Shown: positions 48,122 to 57,610, numbered from the stretch's first letter. The stretch is 64,000 nt of DNA from Tropicimonas sediminicola (GCF_900188335.1 NZ_FZOY01000005.1:186001-250000), one strand, 5' to 3'. Notes: generated by a model not told the origin, from the letters alone. A program made the numbers and translations.

Positions 48122-48196
48122 GGCGGGGATCAGCCAATCTTAACCGATGCCTGCGACCATGCCGGGCAAGGAAATCTGCGCCAGTGGAGCTCACTC

Positions 48197-49069
48197 GTGA
48201 TCGGACTCGTCGGTATCGTCATCATCTTCGTCATGGTCTTCGGCGGCTACATTGCCGCCGGCGGCAAGATGGCGATCATTCTCAAGTCATTGCCATACGA
48301 ACTCACCATGATCGGCGGAGCTGCGGTGGGAGCTTTCGTGATCTCCAACGACATCTCGGCGATCAAGCACACGCTGAAAGACGTCGGAAAGGTCTTCAAG
48401 GGACCGAAGTGGAAGCCGCAGGATTACCGCGATCTTCTCTGCCTGCTCTTCGAACTGATCCGGTTGGCGCGGCAGAACCCGGTCGGCCTGGAGGAGCATA
48501 TCGAGGCGCCGAAGGACTCCGCGATCTTCTCGGCCTATCCGAGGATTCTCGCCGATGCCGAAGCGGTCGACCTGATCAGCGACACCTTGCGTTCCGCCTC
48601 CATGAACTACGACGACCCTCACCAGGTGGAGGAGGTTCTCGAGAAGCGCATGGAGGCCAACCAGGCCCACGCGCTGCATTCGAGCCATGCCCTGCAGACG
48701 ATGGCCGACGGGCTGCCGGCGCTCGGCATCGTCGCCGCGGTTCTGGGCGTTATCAAGACCATGGGATCCATCGATCAACCGCCGGAAATCCTTGGAAAGC
48801 TGATCGGCGGGGCGTTGGTCGGCACCTTTCTGGGCGTGTTTCTCGCCTACGGTCTCGTCGGTCCGTTCGCGGAGAAGGTTCGCGACGTGACCGAGGAGGA
48901 TGCCCATTTCTACCGGCTGATCCGGGAGGTGCTGGTTGCGAACCTGCACAGCCACGCGACCAATATCTGCATCGAGGTTGGCCGCCAGAACACGCCGAGC
49001 CACATCCGGCCGAGCTTTTCCGATCTCGAGGAGGCCCTCAAGGAGGTAAAGCAGAGGGATGCGGCATGA
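48197..49069 (+). CDS. motA: flagellar motor stator protein MotA
   Basis: A 290-residue stator subunit with four transmembrane helices (about 1-20, 34-52, 168-190, 203-225). The conserved ADGLPALGIVAAVLGVIKTMGSIDQPPEILGKLIGGALVGTFLG region carries the two essential prolines. It conducts ions with MotB, whose gene is not in the window. GTG start at 48197 after GGAG. TTAACC in the preceding 75-bp spacer is a possible CtrA half-site. Overlaps the next gene by ATGA. Confidence 0.96.
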   Translation: MIGLVGIVIIFVMVFGGYIAAGGKMAIILKSLPYELTMIGGAAVGAFVISNDISAIKHTLKDVGKVFKGPKWKPQDYRDLLCLLFELIRLARQNPVGLEEHIEAPKDSAIFSAYPRILADAEAVDLISDTLRSASMNYDDPHQVEEVLEKRMEANQAHALHSSHALQTMADGLPALGIVAAVLGVIKTMGSIDQPPEILGKLIGGALVGTFLGVFLAYGLVGPFAEKVRDVTEEDAHFYRLIREVLVANLHSHATNICIEVGRQNTPSHIRPSFSDLEEALKEVKQRDAA

Positions 49070-51285
49070 CAATTCGCTGGGCCGCCATCGCGATCTGTCT
49101 CGGGCTCGCGTCGCCCGCAATGGCCGAGAACGTCCGGGTGCTCTCCGGCGAACATGCGGACTTCTCGCGGATCGTTCTCATCTTCGGCAAGCCCGTCTCC
49201 TGGGAGGAAGAGAATACGAACGGCGGCTTCTCGCTGCGCTTTGATCGCTCCGACATGTCGTTCGACTTTTCCAGGGTTTTCGATCTCATCCCGCGCGACA
49301 GGATCCAGGCGATCTCCTTCGATGCCGAGCGCGGGTCTCTGGAAATGGAGAGCGATTGCGGCTGTTCGATGCAGGTGTTCTGGGCCGGAAAAAACACCGT
49401 TGCGATCGACATTGCCACCGATCCGGAGGCGGATATTGCAGCGCTGCCGGCGTTGACCTCTGGTCTGCCGATGCGGCCGTCGGGGTTTTCCAGTTTCGGC
49501 GTTCCGGTGCTTGGTTTCTCGATCGGGCGAGACATTGGAAGCCCACCGGTGGGGAGGCCCGGGAGAGCCGCGAATTCGTTGACGGAGCAGGAACTCGACG
49601 CGGGAACCAGAAACCACAAGGCCATGGAGGAGGCGCTGCTCCGGCAGCTCGGTCGTGCTGCCAGCCAGGGCTTGGTGGATGTCCGGCTTCCCGACGGCCG
49701 GGCCGACGACGAGGCACCCACGTCGCGCCTTCCGGGTGGTTTCCGGCAGGCCGGACATCTGAATTCGGAAACCGTCTTCGATCAGTTCCTGCCCCCGGCC
49801 GAGCCAGGTTCAAGAAGTCATGCGCCCGATGCCTGTGGCGAGGAGGCGCTCTACGATCCTGCACAATGGCGGACGGATCCGGCTGACGACGCGATCTCAA
49901 GGGCGCGCGGGCAGATCCTCGACGCACGGGAAAACCCGGATGCCACCGCCGTGGCGCATCTCGTACGGACCTATCTCTCTCTGGGATTCGGCGCAGAGGC
50001 GCGTGCTGTTCTGCAAGAGTTTCATGAGATCGATCTTGGCGCCCCCTACCTGCGCGCCATCGCCGATCTCATGGATCCTCCCGCGCAGCCCCGGAGCGAT
50101 CAATTGTCCGCGCTTTCGCGATGCGGTGGCCCCGCAGCCGTTTGGGCGGCCCTCGGAGAAACGGATCCAACCCAGCTTGCGGACCTGAACACCGAGGACG
50201 TGCAGAGCTGGTTCTTCCGTTTTCCACCCAACCTCCGTCGGCAATTGGGGCCTAGGCTGGTGAAAACCCTCCATGCCGCCGGACATGTCGATGCCGCCGA
50301 AAGCGTCAGGAATTCCCTGGGTAGGTCGCTGGAGAAATCCGCGCCCGATCTGGTTCTGCTGGACGCAACAACGCGGATCTCACCTTCGCGGACCGAGGCC
50401 GCACTCGCCAAGCTGCCCGATCTTCAGTCAAGTGACGCAGCCGCCTCCGCCGAGGCGACGAACCTACTGTTGAAACAGGGGTTGCGTGACGGGCGTTTGG
50501 AGCCCCGCACGGTCACCCTGGCGGAAGCTCTCGCGGCAGAAACAGCCGGCAGCGAAATCGGCTTGGAGCTCCTGTCCGGCATTGCACAGGGGCATGCCAT
50601 GTTGGGTGATTTCGGCAGTTCCCTGGCGTTTCACAGGAAATGGGCGGAGGTCTCGACCGACAACAACGGGCCGGACCAGACCCTTTCCAGGATCGTTTCG
50701 GAAATGGTGGCGCAGGAAGATGATTCCGCGCTGCTGAGGTATCTCGAAGGAGGCGACCCTGTCCGCGATCCGGAACGGCTATCGAAGGAAACGAGATTCG
50801 ATGTGGCAGAGCGGTTGCTGGAGGTCGGTCTCTGGCGGCCCGCGCAGGCGGTATTGGCACGCCAACGGGGAGACGGCAGCCTTCGCTACAGGCAGTTGAG
50901 CGCCGAGGCGGCTCTTCAGGGGCGCGATGCCAAGCTTGCCTTGGCGATGCTGGCCGGCGAGCCCGACCCGGAAAGCGCCTTGATCCGGGCGCGAGCGCTT
51001 AGCGCGACGGGCAACCACGCCGAGGCTTCGCACCTTCTGTTCGATGCCGGAGACAGGCCAGGGGCCGCCAGAGAGGCCTGGCTATCAGGGCAAGCCGACC
51101 TGATCGGGAACTATGGTGGGGCGCCGGAACAGTCCCTTGTCGCCGTGAGCAGTGCCGATCCAGGCGCGGCTGCCGGAAGCCTGACGGAGGATCGAGAAGC
51201 GATCACGCTGGACAAGGCCCGCACCCTTCTCGGGCGAAGTGGAGAGATGCGTGCGCATCTCTCAAGCCTGTTTTCCGAGAGATGA
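49066..51285 (+). CDS. unassigned exported 739-residue protein coupled to motA
   Basis: It begins with a signal peptide (cleavage after SPAMA, about residue 20). Residues about 22-120 form a beta-rich N-terminal domain (VRVLSGEHADFSRIVLIF; DRIQAISFDAERGSLEME; MQVFWAGKNTVAIDI) resembling an AMIN-like envelope domain. After a low-complexity linker (about 150-260), the rest is alanine-rich helical repeats resembling TPR/Sel1 solenoids (ARAVLQEFHEIDLGAPYL; AERLLEVGLWRPAQAVLA; ALIRARALSATGNHAEAS). It starts inside the motA stop codon (ATGA). I recognise no named family. A periplasmic stator or motor scaffold, perhaps the analogue of rhizobial MotC, is a reasoned guess. Confidence 0.7.
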   Translation: MTIRWAAIAICLGLASPAMAENVRVLSGEHADFSRIVLIFGKPVSWEEENTNGGFSLRFDRSDMSFDFSRVFDLIPRDRIQAISFDAERGSLEMESDCGCSMQVFWAGKNTVAIDIATDPEADIAALPALTSGLPMRPSGFSSFGVPVLGFSIGRDIGSPPVGRPGRAANSLTEQELDAGTRNHKAMEEALLRQLGRAASQGLVDVRLPDGRADDEAPTSRLPGGFRQAGHLNSETVFDQFLPPAEPGSRSHAPDACGEEALYDPAQWRTDPADDAISRARGQILDARENPDATAVAHLVRTYLSLGFGAEARAVLQEFHEIDLGAPYLRAIADLMDPPAQPRSDQLSALSRCGGPAAVWAALGETDPTQLADLNTEDVQSWFFRFPPNLRRQLGPRLVKTLHAAGHVDAAESVRNSLGRSLEKSAPDLVLLDATTRISPSRTEAALAKLPDLQSSDAAASAEATNLLLKQGLRDGRLEPRTVTLAEALAAETAGSEIGLELLSGIAQGHAMLGDFGSSLAFHRKWAEVSTDNNGPDQTLSRIVSEMVAQEDDSALLRYLEGGDPVRDPERLSKETRFDVAERLLEVGLWRPAQAVLARQRGDGSLRYRQLSAEAALQGRDAKLALAMLAGEPDPESALIRARALSATGNHAEASHLLFDAGDRPGAAREAWLSGQADLIGNYGGAPEQSLVAVSSADPGAAAGSLTEDREAITLDKARTLLGRSGEMRAHLSSLFSER

Positions 51286-51386
51286 CCATCTTCCCGATCG
51301 ATGCCGGCGCACCCGTTCCATGGGAAACGTGCTGGTAACCTTCCGGGATTAGTACGGGAACCGGGAGCGACCAGAAAGGTGCGCGG

Positions 51387-52130
51387 ATGTTTGCGAAGAC
51401 CGACCGGCCGATGCATGGCAGCAACGGATTGGCACCAGGCATAGCCCGGAGCGCCGCCTTTGCCGCCTTCTTGACCCTGGCGGCCCTGAACGCGGGGACC
51501 GGGGTGCAGGCTGCGGGGGGCGAGACCAACATCTGTCTGCATTGGGCAGAGGTCGCGGCGCGGGAGCAGGGGGTACCCGTCGCGCTGATGAAGGCGATCG
51601 CGACGGTCGAGAGCGGGCGGCGCTCACGTGGAGAGAAAATGCCGTGGCCATGGACCGCGCATTCCGACGGGCGCGGCCACTGGTTCGATAGCGCCGGTGA
51701 CGCGAAAGCCTTCATTTCCGCGCGCCTCGATCAAGGGCATCGGAACGTTGATGTGGGTTGTTTCCAGGTGAACGTGAAATGGCATGGCGAGCATTTTGCG
51801 AGCCTCGACGCCATGCTCGAACCGTCTGGAAACGCCCGTTACGCGGCGCGCTTCCTGCGCGAACTTCACCGTGAGCTTGGCAATTGGGAAAGCGCGGCGG
51901 CCGCCTATCACTCCCGGACACCCGAACATGCGGCGCGCTACACTGGGCTGCTCGCGCCTGTCATTGCCCGATACGGCGGCATGGAGGCCACGCCCCGAAA
52001 GGCCGTACTCCTTGCCGGGAGCCGGGGCGATGCGATCGCTCTCCCGACCGAGGTCGAGGACATGGGCGAACGTGCAATGGCTTCCCTCGTCCCGCTCGGC
52101 TTCCGGGCCGCAGCCGGGCCGTTGTTCTGA
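51387..52130 (+). CDS. sltF: flagellum-associated lytic transglycosylase (SltF-like)
   Basis: A 247-residue exported protein with signal peptide (about 1-43) and an SLT domain: HWAEVAAREQGVPVALMKAIATVESGRRS, with the catalytic glutamate in ATVESG, VDVGCFQVNVKWHGEHF, and SAAAAYHSRTPEHAARY. In Rhodobacter sphaeroides SltF opens peptidoglycan for the rod and binds FlgJ; the FlgJ here also lacks its own hydrolase domain. The C-terminal ~50 residues lie outside the domain. The ~100-base upstream gap may hold a promoter. Confidence 0.85.
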   Translation: MFAKTDRPMHGSNGLAPGIARSAAFAAFLTLAALNAGTGVQAAGGETNICLHWAEVAAREQGVPVALMKAIATVESGRRSRGEKMPWPWTAHSDGRGHWFDSAGDAKAFISARLDQGHRNVDVGCFQVNVKWHGEHFASLDAMLEPSGNARYAARFLRELHRELGNWESAAAAYHSRTPEHAARYTGLLAPVIARYGGMEATPRKAVLLAGSRGDAIALPTEVEDMGERAMASLVPLGFRAAAGPLF

Positions 52131-52148
52131 TCGCGGGGCGGGAATACC

Positions 52149-54233
52149 ATGCCATCTTCCGTCTCCAAGCTCTTCAATCCCACGGTCCTTCTGTCCGTTG
52201 CCCTCATGGCGATCATCGTGATGATGATCCTGCCGATGCCCGCCTGGGTGCTGGACGTGGGGCTCGCTGCCTCGTTCGCACTGGCGATCCTGATCTTCAC
52301 CGTCACTCTGTTCATCGAACGGCCACTCGATTTCTCCTCCTTCCCGACGGTGCTGCTCGCCTCGCTGATGCTGCGCCTGTCGCTCAACGTCTCGTCCACC
52401 AAGCTCATCATCGGCCAGGGCCACACCGGCACAGCCGCCGCCGGCAACGTCATCGAGGGATTTGCGATGTTCGTGATGGGGGGCAGCGTCTTTCTCGGGC
52501 TCGTGGTGTTCTGCGTGCTCCTGATCGTCAATTTCATCGTGATCACCAAGGGTGCGACACGCATGGCCGAGGTCGGTGCCCGGTTCGCGCTCGACGGAAT
52601 GCCGGGAAAGCAGCTCGCGATCGACAGTGACATGGCGGCCGGTGCGATCGACCATGCGGAGGCAAAGGCCCGCAGGGAGCTCGAGCAGGCGGAGACGACG
52701 TTCTTCGGCTCGCTGGACGGGGCGTCGAAGTTCGTGAAGGGCGACGCGATTGCCGGCTTGCTGATCACCGCCATGAACCTCGTGATGGGGCTGGTGATGG
52801 GGCTGGCGGTGCATCACATGCCGATTGGCCAGGCGCTCGAAACCTACGCGATCCTGACGGTCGGCGATGGGCTGGTCTCGCAGATTCCGGCGGTGATCAT
52901 CTCCGTCGCCTCGGCCCTCCTGCTGGCGCGGGGGGGCGACAAGGGCGCGACGGATCTTGCGGTCTTTTCCCAGCTCAACAGGTATCCGCAGGCCCTGCTG
53001 ACGGTGGGCGCCCTGATGATGATCTTCGCCCTGGTCCCGGGGTTTCCCTTTCTCCCGTTTCTGACGGGCGCAATCGTTCTCTCTTCCATCGGCTGGATCG
53101 GCTTGCGCAAGGCGACCCGCATGGCCGAGGAGGAAGAGGGCGAGGAGCCCAAGGACAGCCCGGCGCCACCGAAGCGGATCGGCGACGTGCTGGATCTCGA
53201 CGACATCCACCTGGAGTTCGCGCCCGACCTCGTGTCTCTCGTGCTGGACCCGGCAACGGGTCTCGAAGCGCGGATCGCCAACATGCGAAACCACGTCGCC
53301 GCGACCTTTGGCCTGATCCTCCCCGAGATACGTCTGACCGATAACGCCGCCCTCCCGATGGGGACCTACCTGATCCGCATTCACGGCGTGGAACAGGCAC
53401 GGGACCGGCTGCGATCGGGTGAATTGCTCGCCCTGGCGTCGGGCGACACAGGCTCCCTGCCCATCGGCGAGGATGTGAAGGAGCCGGTCTATGGCGCACC
53501 GGCCCGCTGGATCGCCGCCTCCGATCGCGAAACCGCAGCCCTTGCCGGAACGACGATCGTTTCGCCGGCCGAGGTCCTCGCGACCCACCTGCTGGAAGTG
53601 GTCAAACGGAACTTCTCGCGGCTTCTGAGCCTCAAGGCGCTGCGTCGGTTGCTCAAGGAATTGACCGACCTGTCGGACGCCGCGCGCGCGGATGCCAACC
53701 GGAAACTGATCGACGAGCTGATTCCGGACCGCGTCCCGCTCGACATGCTTTTGCCGGTCCTGCGGCTGCTCCTCGATGAGCAGGTCTCGATCCGGAACCT
53801 GCCGCTGATCCTCGAAGCGATTGCCGAGGCGCGGGGAAGCTTCACCGCTCCGGAAGCGATCTGCGAGCACGTGCGCCAACGGTTGGGGTTCCAGATCGTC
53901 GCGGACATGCGGCGCGAGGATGGGACGGTCCCGCTGCTGCAACTTGCGCCGGAATGGGAAGATCTCTTTGCCTCCTATCAGGTCGACGGCCCCCCTGGCG
54001 TGGAAACCGTGGCGCTGCCGCCGGACGGGATCGGCCGACTGGGCGCGGCGGTCGGGGAACGTCTGGCGCGGGCGGCCGATGCGGGTACCTATCCGGCCCT
54101 CGTGACCTCGGCCCGGCGCCGGCGATTCCTGTCGCTGGTGCTCGGGGCCAAAGGGATCAGTGCGCCCGTTCTGTCGTTCGAGGAGCTGGGCATGGATGCG
54201 CGCCCGGCCATCGTGGGCGTGGTGCCGCGGTGA
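52149..54233 (+). CDS. flhA: flagellar export gate protein FlhA
   Basis: A 694-residue protein: about eight transmembrane helices in the first ~320 residues, the FHIPEP signature region (LMLRLSLNVSSTKLIIGQGHTG and AFALDGMPGKQLAIDSD-like segment at 155-170), and a large cytoplasmic domain (KNYxxx-type HLLEVVKRNFSRLLSLKALRRLLKEL). It is the central ring of the export gate that receives chaperone-substrate complexes. Complete; its stop overlaps fliR. Confidence 0.97.
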   Translation: MPSSVSKLFNPTVLLSVALMAIIVMMILPMPAWVLDVGLAASFALAILIFTVTLFIERPLDFSSFPTVLLASLMLRLSLNVSSTKLIIGQGHTGTAAAGNVIEGFAMFVMGGSVFLGLVVFCVLLIVNFIVITKGATRMAEVGARFALDGMPGKQLAIDSDMAAGAIDHAEAKARRELEQAETTFFGSLDGASKFVKGDAIAGLLITAMNLVMGLVMGLAVHHMPIGQALETYAILTVGDGLVSQIPAVIISVASALLLARGGDKGATDLAVFSQLNRYPQALLTVGALMMIFALVPGFPFLPFLTGAIVLSSIGWIGLRKATRMAEEEEGEEPKDSPAPPKRIGDVLDLDDIHLEFAPDLVSLVLDPATGLEARIANMRNHVAATFGLILPEIRLTDNAALPMGTYLIRIHGVEQARDRLRSGELLALASGDTGSLPIGEDVKEPVYGAPARWIAASDRETAALAGTTIVSPAEVLATHLLEVVKRNFSRLLSLKALRRLLKELTDLSDAARADANRKLIDELIPDRVPLDMLLPVLRLLLDEQVSIRNLPLILEAIAEARGSFTAPEAICEHVRQRLGFQIVADMRREDGTVPLLQLAPEWEDLFASYQVDGPPGVETVALPPDGIGRLGAAVGERLARAADAGTYPALVTSARRRRFLSLVLGAKGISAPVLSFEELGMDARPAIVGVVPR

Positions 54234-55003
54234 TGGAGGAACTGACGGCACTGGCGGGCATCGGGCAGGCGGGCCTGCTCGCCGGTTTCGTCGTTTTCCT
54301 TCGGGTCGGGGCCGCGATGGCCGTGCTTCCGGCCTTCGGGGAGCAGAACATACCGCCGCGCATCCGGCTGTCTCTTGCGCTCGCCTTCACGCTGATCGTC
54401 GCGCCCGCAGTCGACGTCTCCGGCGTCCAGGCCAGCCCCGCCGTCCTGCTGCCGCTCCTCGCGACGGAGCCACTCGTCGGCCTGGCCTTTGGCCTGGTGC
54501 TTCGCTTGATGATTTTCGTCCTGCAGATGGCGGGCTCGATGGCCGCGCAATCCACCTCGCTGTCGCAACTTCTCGGCGGCGCCGCGGGGGAGCCGTTGCC
54601 AGCCTTCGGCCATGTGCTGGTGATCGGGGGGCTGGCCCTCGCCGTCCTCTCGGGCCTGCATGTCCGCATCGCGGAAGCGCTCGTTGCGAGCTATGTCGAC
54701 TTCCCGATCGGCCTCGGGATCGACAGCGCCACGCTGGCCGAAATCTGGGTGGCGCGGGTTGGTGATGCGTTCGCCCTGGCGTTCTCGTTGGCGGCGCCTT
54801 TCGTGATCGCGGCGTTTCTTTACAACCTCGCGCTCGGAGCCATAAACCGGGCGATGCCCCAGTTGATGGTCGTCCTCGTTGGCGCTCCGGCGATCACGGC
54901 CGGCGGCCTCGCGTTGCTCGCCCTGCTGGCCCCATTGCTGCTGCAGCTCTGGCTCGAGGTGCTTCAGGACGTTCTCGCCGATCCCTTCGGAGGCGGGAGA
55001 TGA
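54233..55003 (+). CDS. fliR: flagellar export apparatus protein FliR
   Basis: A 256-residue polytopic membrane protein (about six helices) with FVVFLRVGAAMAVLPAFGEQNIPPRIRLSLALAFTLI near the N-terminus and AINRAMPQLMVVLVGAPAI toward the end. It completes the FliPQR gate. ATG 54233 overlaps the flhA stop (TGATG); GTG 54230 is possible. The stop overlaps the flhB start by 4 bases. Confidence 0.95.
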   Translation: MEELTALAGIGQAGLLAGFVVFLRVGAAMAVLPAFGEQNIPPRIRLSLALAFTLIVAPAVDVSGVQASPAVLLPLLATEPLVGLAFGLVLRLMIFVLQMAGSMAAQSTSLSQLLGGAAGEPLPAFGHVLVIGGLALAVLSGLHVRIAEALVASYVDFPIGLGIDSATLAEIWVARVGDAFALAFSLAAPFVIAAFLYNLALGAINRAMPQLMVVLVGAPAITAGGLALLALLAPLLLQLWLEVLQDVLADPFGGGR

Positions 55004-56088
55004 GCGGCGAGGACGATACCGAGAAGCAACACGAGCCAACCCAGAAGAAGCTCGACGACGCGCGCCGGAAGGGCGAGATCCCGAGGTCGAACGACGTCAC
55101 GGCCGCCCTGGCTCTCGGCGGTCTGCTGCTCGTGCTGGCCTTCGGCGGCGGCTGGGTCTCGACGCGGATCGGAACCCTCGGGATCGGCCTGCTGCAACAG
55201 GCGGCCTGGGTCGAGCCGCGCTCGGGTGCGTTTGCCGGGGCGGTCTCCGCCACCTCCCTTGCCTCCGCGCTCGCGACAGCGGCCCTGCCGGTTTTCGTCG
55301 TGCCGCCGATCCTTGTCATCGTGGCGTTGCTGGCGTTTCGCGGGCTCGTGTTCGCCCCCGACAAGCTGTCGTTCCGGCTGTCCCGCCTTTCCCCGATCTC
55401 CAACGCGAAGAACAAGTTCGGAAGGGCGGGCCTGTTCGAGTTCGGGAAGAGCGCGGTCAAGCTGCTCATCGTGTCGGCCGTGCTCGGAATCTTCCTTGCG
55501 GCGCGGTCAGAGCGCATCGGCGGAACGATGCAGTTGCGCCCGCAGGCGGTTGCGGTGGAACTTGGGCGGCTGTCGCTCGAGTTCATCGGCATCCTCGTGG
55601 CGCTGCTCGCGGTGATTGGCGGGCTGGATCTGCTGTGGCAGATCGCCGAGCACCGACGCCGCAACCGGATGTCCCGCAAGGAACTGCAGGACGAGACCAA
55701 GGACAGCGAGGGCGACCCACATGTAAAGCAGGTCCGGCGGCAGCGCGGGCAGCAGATCGCGATGAGCTCCATGCTGCGGGATGTCGGGGAAAGCTCGGTG
55801 GTCGTGGTCAATCCCGAGCACTACGCGGTCGCCCTGAAATGGGACCCGACCTTTGCCGGCCCGCCGCTCTGCACCGCCAAGGGCACCGACCATGTGGCCG
55901 CGCGCATCCGGGAAGCGGCGCGGGAGGCCGGCGTGCCGATCCACCGCGATCCACCCACGGCGCGGGCAATTCATGCGACGGTCGAGATCGGCGCCGAGAT
56001 CCTTCCCGAACATTATCGGCCGGTGGCGGCGGCGATCCGGTTTGCCGAGAGCATGCGACAGATCGCGCGAAAGAAGGTGTTGGAGTGA
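55000..56088 (+). CDS. flhB: flagellar export switch protein FlhB, NPEH variant
   Basis: A 362-residue protein: cytoplasmic N-terminus EKQHEPTQKKLDDARRKGEIPRS, four transmembrane helices (about 33-210), and a cytoplasmic autoprotease domain. The usual Asn-Pro-Thr-His cleavage motif reads N271-P272-E273-H274 (VVNPEHYAVAL). FlhB self-cleaves after the asparagine to switch export from hook to filament proteins, in concert with FliK. Asn and Pro, the cleaved pair, are kept; Thr to Glu is a substitution worth testing. Confidence 0.95.
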   Translation: MSGEDDTEKQHEPTQKKLDDARRKGEIPRSNDVTAALALGGLLLVLAFGGGWVSTRIGTLGIGLLQQAAWVEPRSGAFAGAVSATSLASALATAALPVFVVPPILVIVALLAFRGLVFAPDKLSFRLSRLSPISNAKNKFGRAGLFEFGKSAVKLLIVSAVLGIFLAARSERIGGTMQLRPQAVAVELGRLSLEFIGILVALLAVIGGLDLLWQIAEHRRRNRMSRKELQDETKDSEGDPHVKQVRRQRGQQIAMSSMLRDVGESSVVVVNPEHYAVALKWDPTFAGPPLCTAKGTDHVAARIREAAREAGVPIHRDPPTARAIHATVEIGAEILPEHYRPVAAAIRFAESMRQIARKKVLE

Positions 56089-56089
56089 C

Positions 56090-56449
56090 ATGGTGACCAA
56101 GCGCGACAAGGCGCAACTGGATGCGCTTTGCCAGATCACCGAGATCGGCTGGGCGGCTGCCGGTCAGGGTTTGCGGGACGCCGTGGCGGCGGAGCGCGAA
56201 ATCAGCGGGAAGCTGGCGGCCCTTGCGCAGTCGCGGCACTCCAACCTGGGCTCGCTGAACGGGGCGGAGCAGGTCGATTCCGGCACGTTCCAGTTCATCT
56301 CGGATTGGCTCAGGTGGTCGGAAAGGGAGCGCCAGCGGCTCAACCTCGAACTCGCCCGGCGCCGGGCGGCCCTGGAGGCCGAGCAGGCCAAGGCGCGAAA
56401 GGCATTCGGGCGGCGCGAGGCCGCCCGACAGCTCCGGGATCGTGGCTAG
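56090..56449 (+). CDS. small coiled-coil protein after flhB, candidate FliJ analogue
   Basis: A 119-residue, highly charged helical protein (DAVAAEREISGKLAALAQSR; WSERERQRLNLELARRRAALEAEQAKARKAFGRREAARQL) with no signal or membrane segment. It starts one base after the flhB stop, so it is in the same operon. FliJ, the small coiled-coil stalk of the export ATPase, is otherwise missing; size, charge pattern and helical hairpin-like layout fit that role. No diagnostic motif is present, so this is a hypothesis. Confidence 0.65.
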   Translation: MVTKRDKAQLDALCQITEIGWAAAGQGLRDAVAAEREISGKLAALAQSRHSNLGSLNGAEQVDSGTFQFISDWLRWSERERQRLNLELARRRAALEAEQAKARKAFGRREAARQLRDRG

Positions 56450-56465
56450 ATCGACCTCAAGCGGA

Positions 56466-57386
56466 TCAGGCGTCGCCCGCTGCGAGGAAGGCTTCCACGT
56501 CGGCGCGGCGCGGCATCGGTTCCACCGCACCGAACCCCTGCGTGGAGAGCGCAGCGGCCGCGTTGGCATACCGGGCAGCGGCGAAGGGGTCGTCACCGAG
56601 GACGGTTCGGGCGAGGAAGGTGCCGTCGAACGTGTCGCCGGCGCCGGTGGCGTCGACCGGCTTCACCTTGCGGCCCGCAATCAGTTCGCGGCGCTCGGGG
56701 GTGGCGACCATGGTGCCGCGGGCCCCGAGGGTCAGGGCAACGACCTTGGCGCCGAGACCGAGGTAGAAATCGACGATCGCCTCGGGTTCTTCGAGGCCGG
56801 TCAGGTGAATCGCGTCATCCAGGCCGGGCAGGGCGATGTCGCATTTGGCGACGCCTGCGTGAATTACCGCACGGGCGCGGTCGAGCGGCCAAAGCTTCAG
56901 TCGCAGGTTGGTGTCGTAGGATACCAGCCCACCGGCGGCCTTGGTGATGTCGATGGCCTCGAAGACGGCGTCGGCCGCCGAGGCGGAAATCGCCTGGCTG
57001 ATGCCCGAGACGTGCAGGATCTTTGTCGAGCGGAGCGCTTCGACCGGCAGATCGGCCGGCGACATGGTGCTGGCCGCGGACCCGGCCCGGAAATAGCTGA
57101 ACTCGTGCCCATCCGGCCCGTGGGTCACGAAGTAGACGGCCGTCGGCGCCGTGGAGATCTGCTTGACGCTCGACGCGTCGACGCCCTCGGCGGCCCAGAG
57201 ATCGATGAACCCGTTGCCGAACGTGTCGTTTCCGAGCAGCGTGAAGTAGCCGGCCTTGACCCCCTGCCGAGCAGCGGCGCAAGCGGCGTTGGAGGTGTCG
57301 CCACCGTGCCCGGGTTTGTACATCCCGTCAGGCTGCTGGTTGAACTCCAGCATGGGTTCGCCGAGGCAGAGGATGTCTGTGGTCAT
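56466..57386 (-). CDS. kdgK: PfkB-family sugar kinase, probable 2-keto-3-deoxygluconate kinase
   Basis: A 306-residue ribokinase-fold enzyme. It starts ILCLGEPMLEFNQQ and has GGDTSNAACAAARQG (substrate loop), VSYDTNLRLKLWP (typical of KDG kinases), LTLGARGTMVA and the PfkB signature DATGAGDTFDG with the catalytic Asp. It would phosphorylate 2-keto-3-deoxygluconate in sugar-acid breakdown. It lies alone on this strand between flagellar operons. A GTGCAC palindrome at 57459-57464 lies in its promoter region. Confidence 0.78.
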   Translation of the reverse strand: MTTDILCLGEPMLEFNQQPDGMYKPGHGGDTSNAACAAARQGVKAGYFTLLGNDTFGNGFIDLWAAEGVDASSVKQISTAPTAVYFVTHGPDGHEFSYFRAGSAASTMSPADLPVEALRSTKILHVSGISQAISASAADAVFEAIDITKAAGGLVSYDTNLRLKLWPLDRARAVIHAGVAKCDIALPGLDDAIHLTGLEEPEAIVDFYLGLGAKVVALTLGARGTMVATPERRELIAGRKVKPVDATGAGDTFDGTFLARTVLGDDPFAAARYANAAAALSTQGFGAVEPMPRRADVEAFLAAGDA

Positions 57387-57610
57387 GTTTCGCGTCTCGC
57401 TGATCGAATGAAGGTTCGTCCCGCATCTTCCGGGAAGCTGTGCAGACAATAGTGTAATGTGCACTGATATGCTAGCGGGACAAATTGCGGCAGGCCCCGA
57501 GTGCGGCGTTTCACACCCGTCGCCCGGAGTGTCGCAGTCCCTGCGCCGTCGATCTGGTTGCCGCGCATGGCAAGGGCCGGTATTGCACGGCTGCGAAAGA
57601 GGGGGCGAGC

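Noticed and set aside
48134-48175. CtrA full site upstream of motA
   Set aside because: Only one half-site (TTAACC) is present; the second half at 7-base spacing is missing on both sides.
57387-57610. Defined promoters in the kdgK/ABC exporter divergent region
   Set aside because: TTGTCC and several TA-rich hexamers exist on the minus strand, but none gives convincing -35/-10 spacing.
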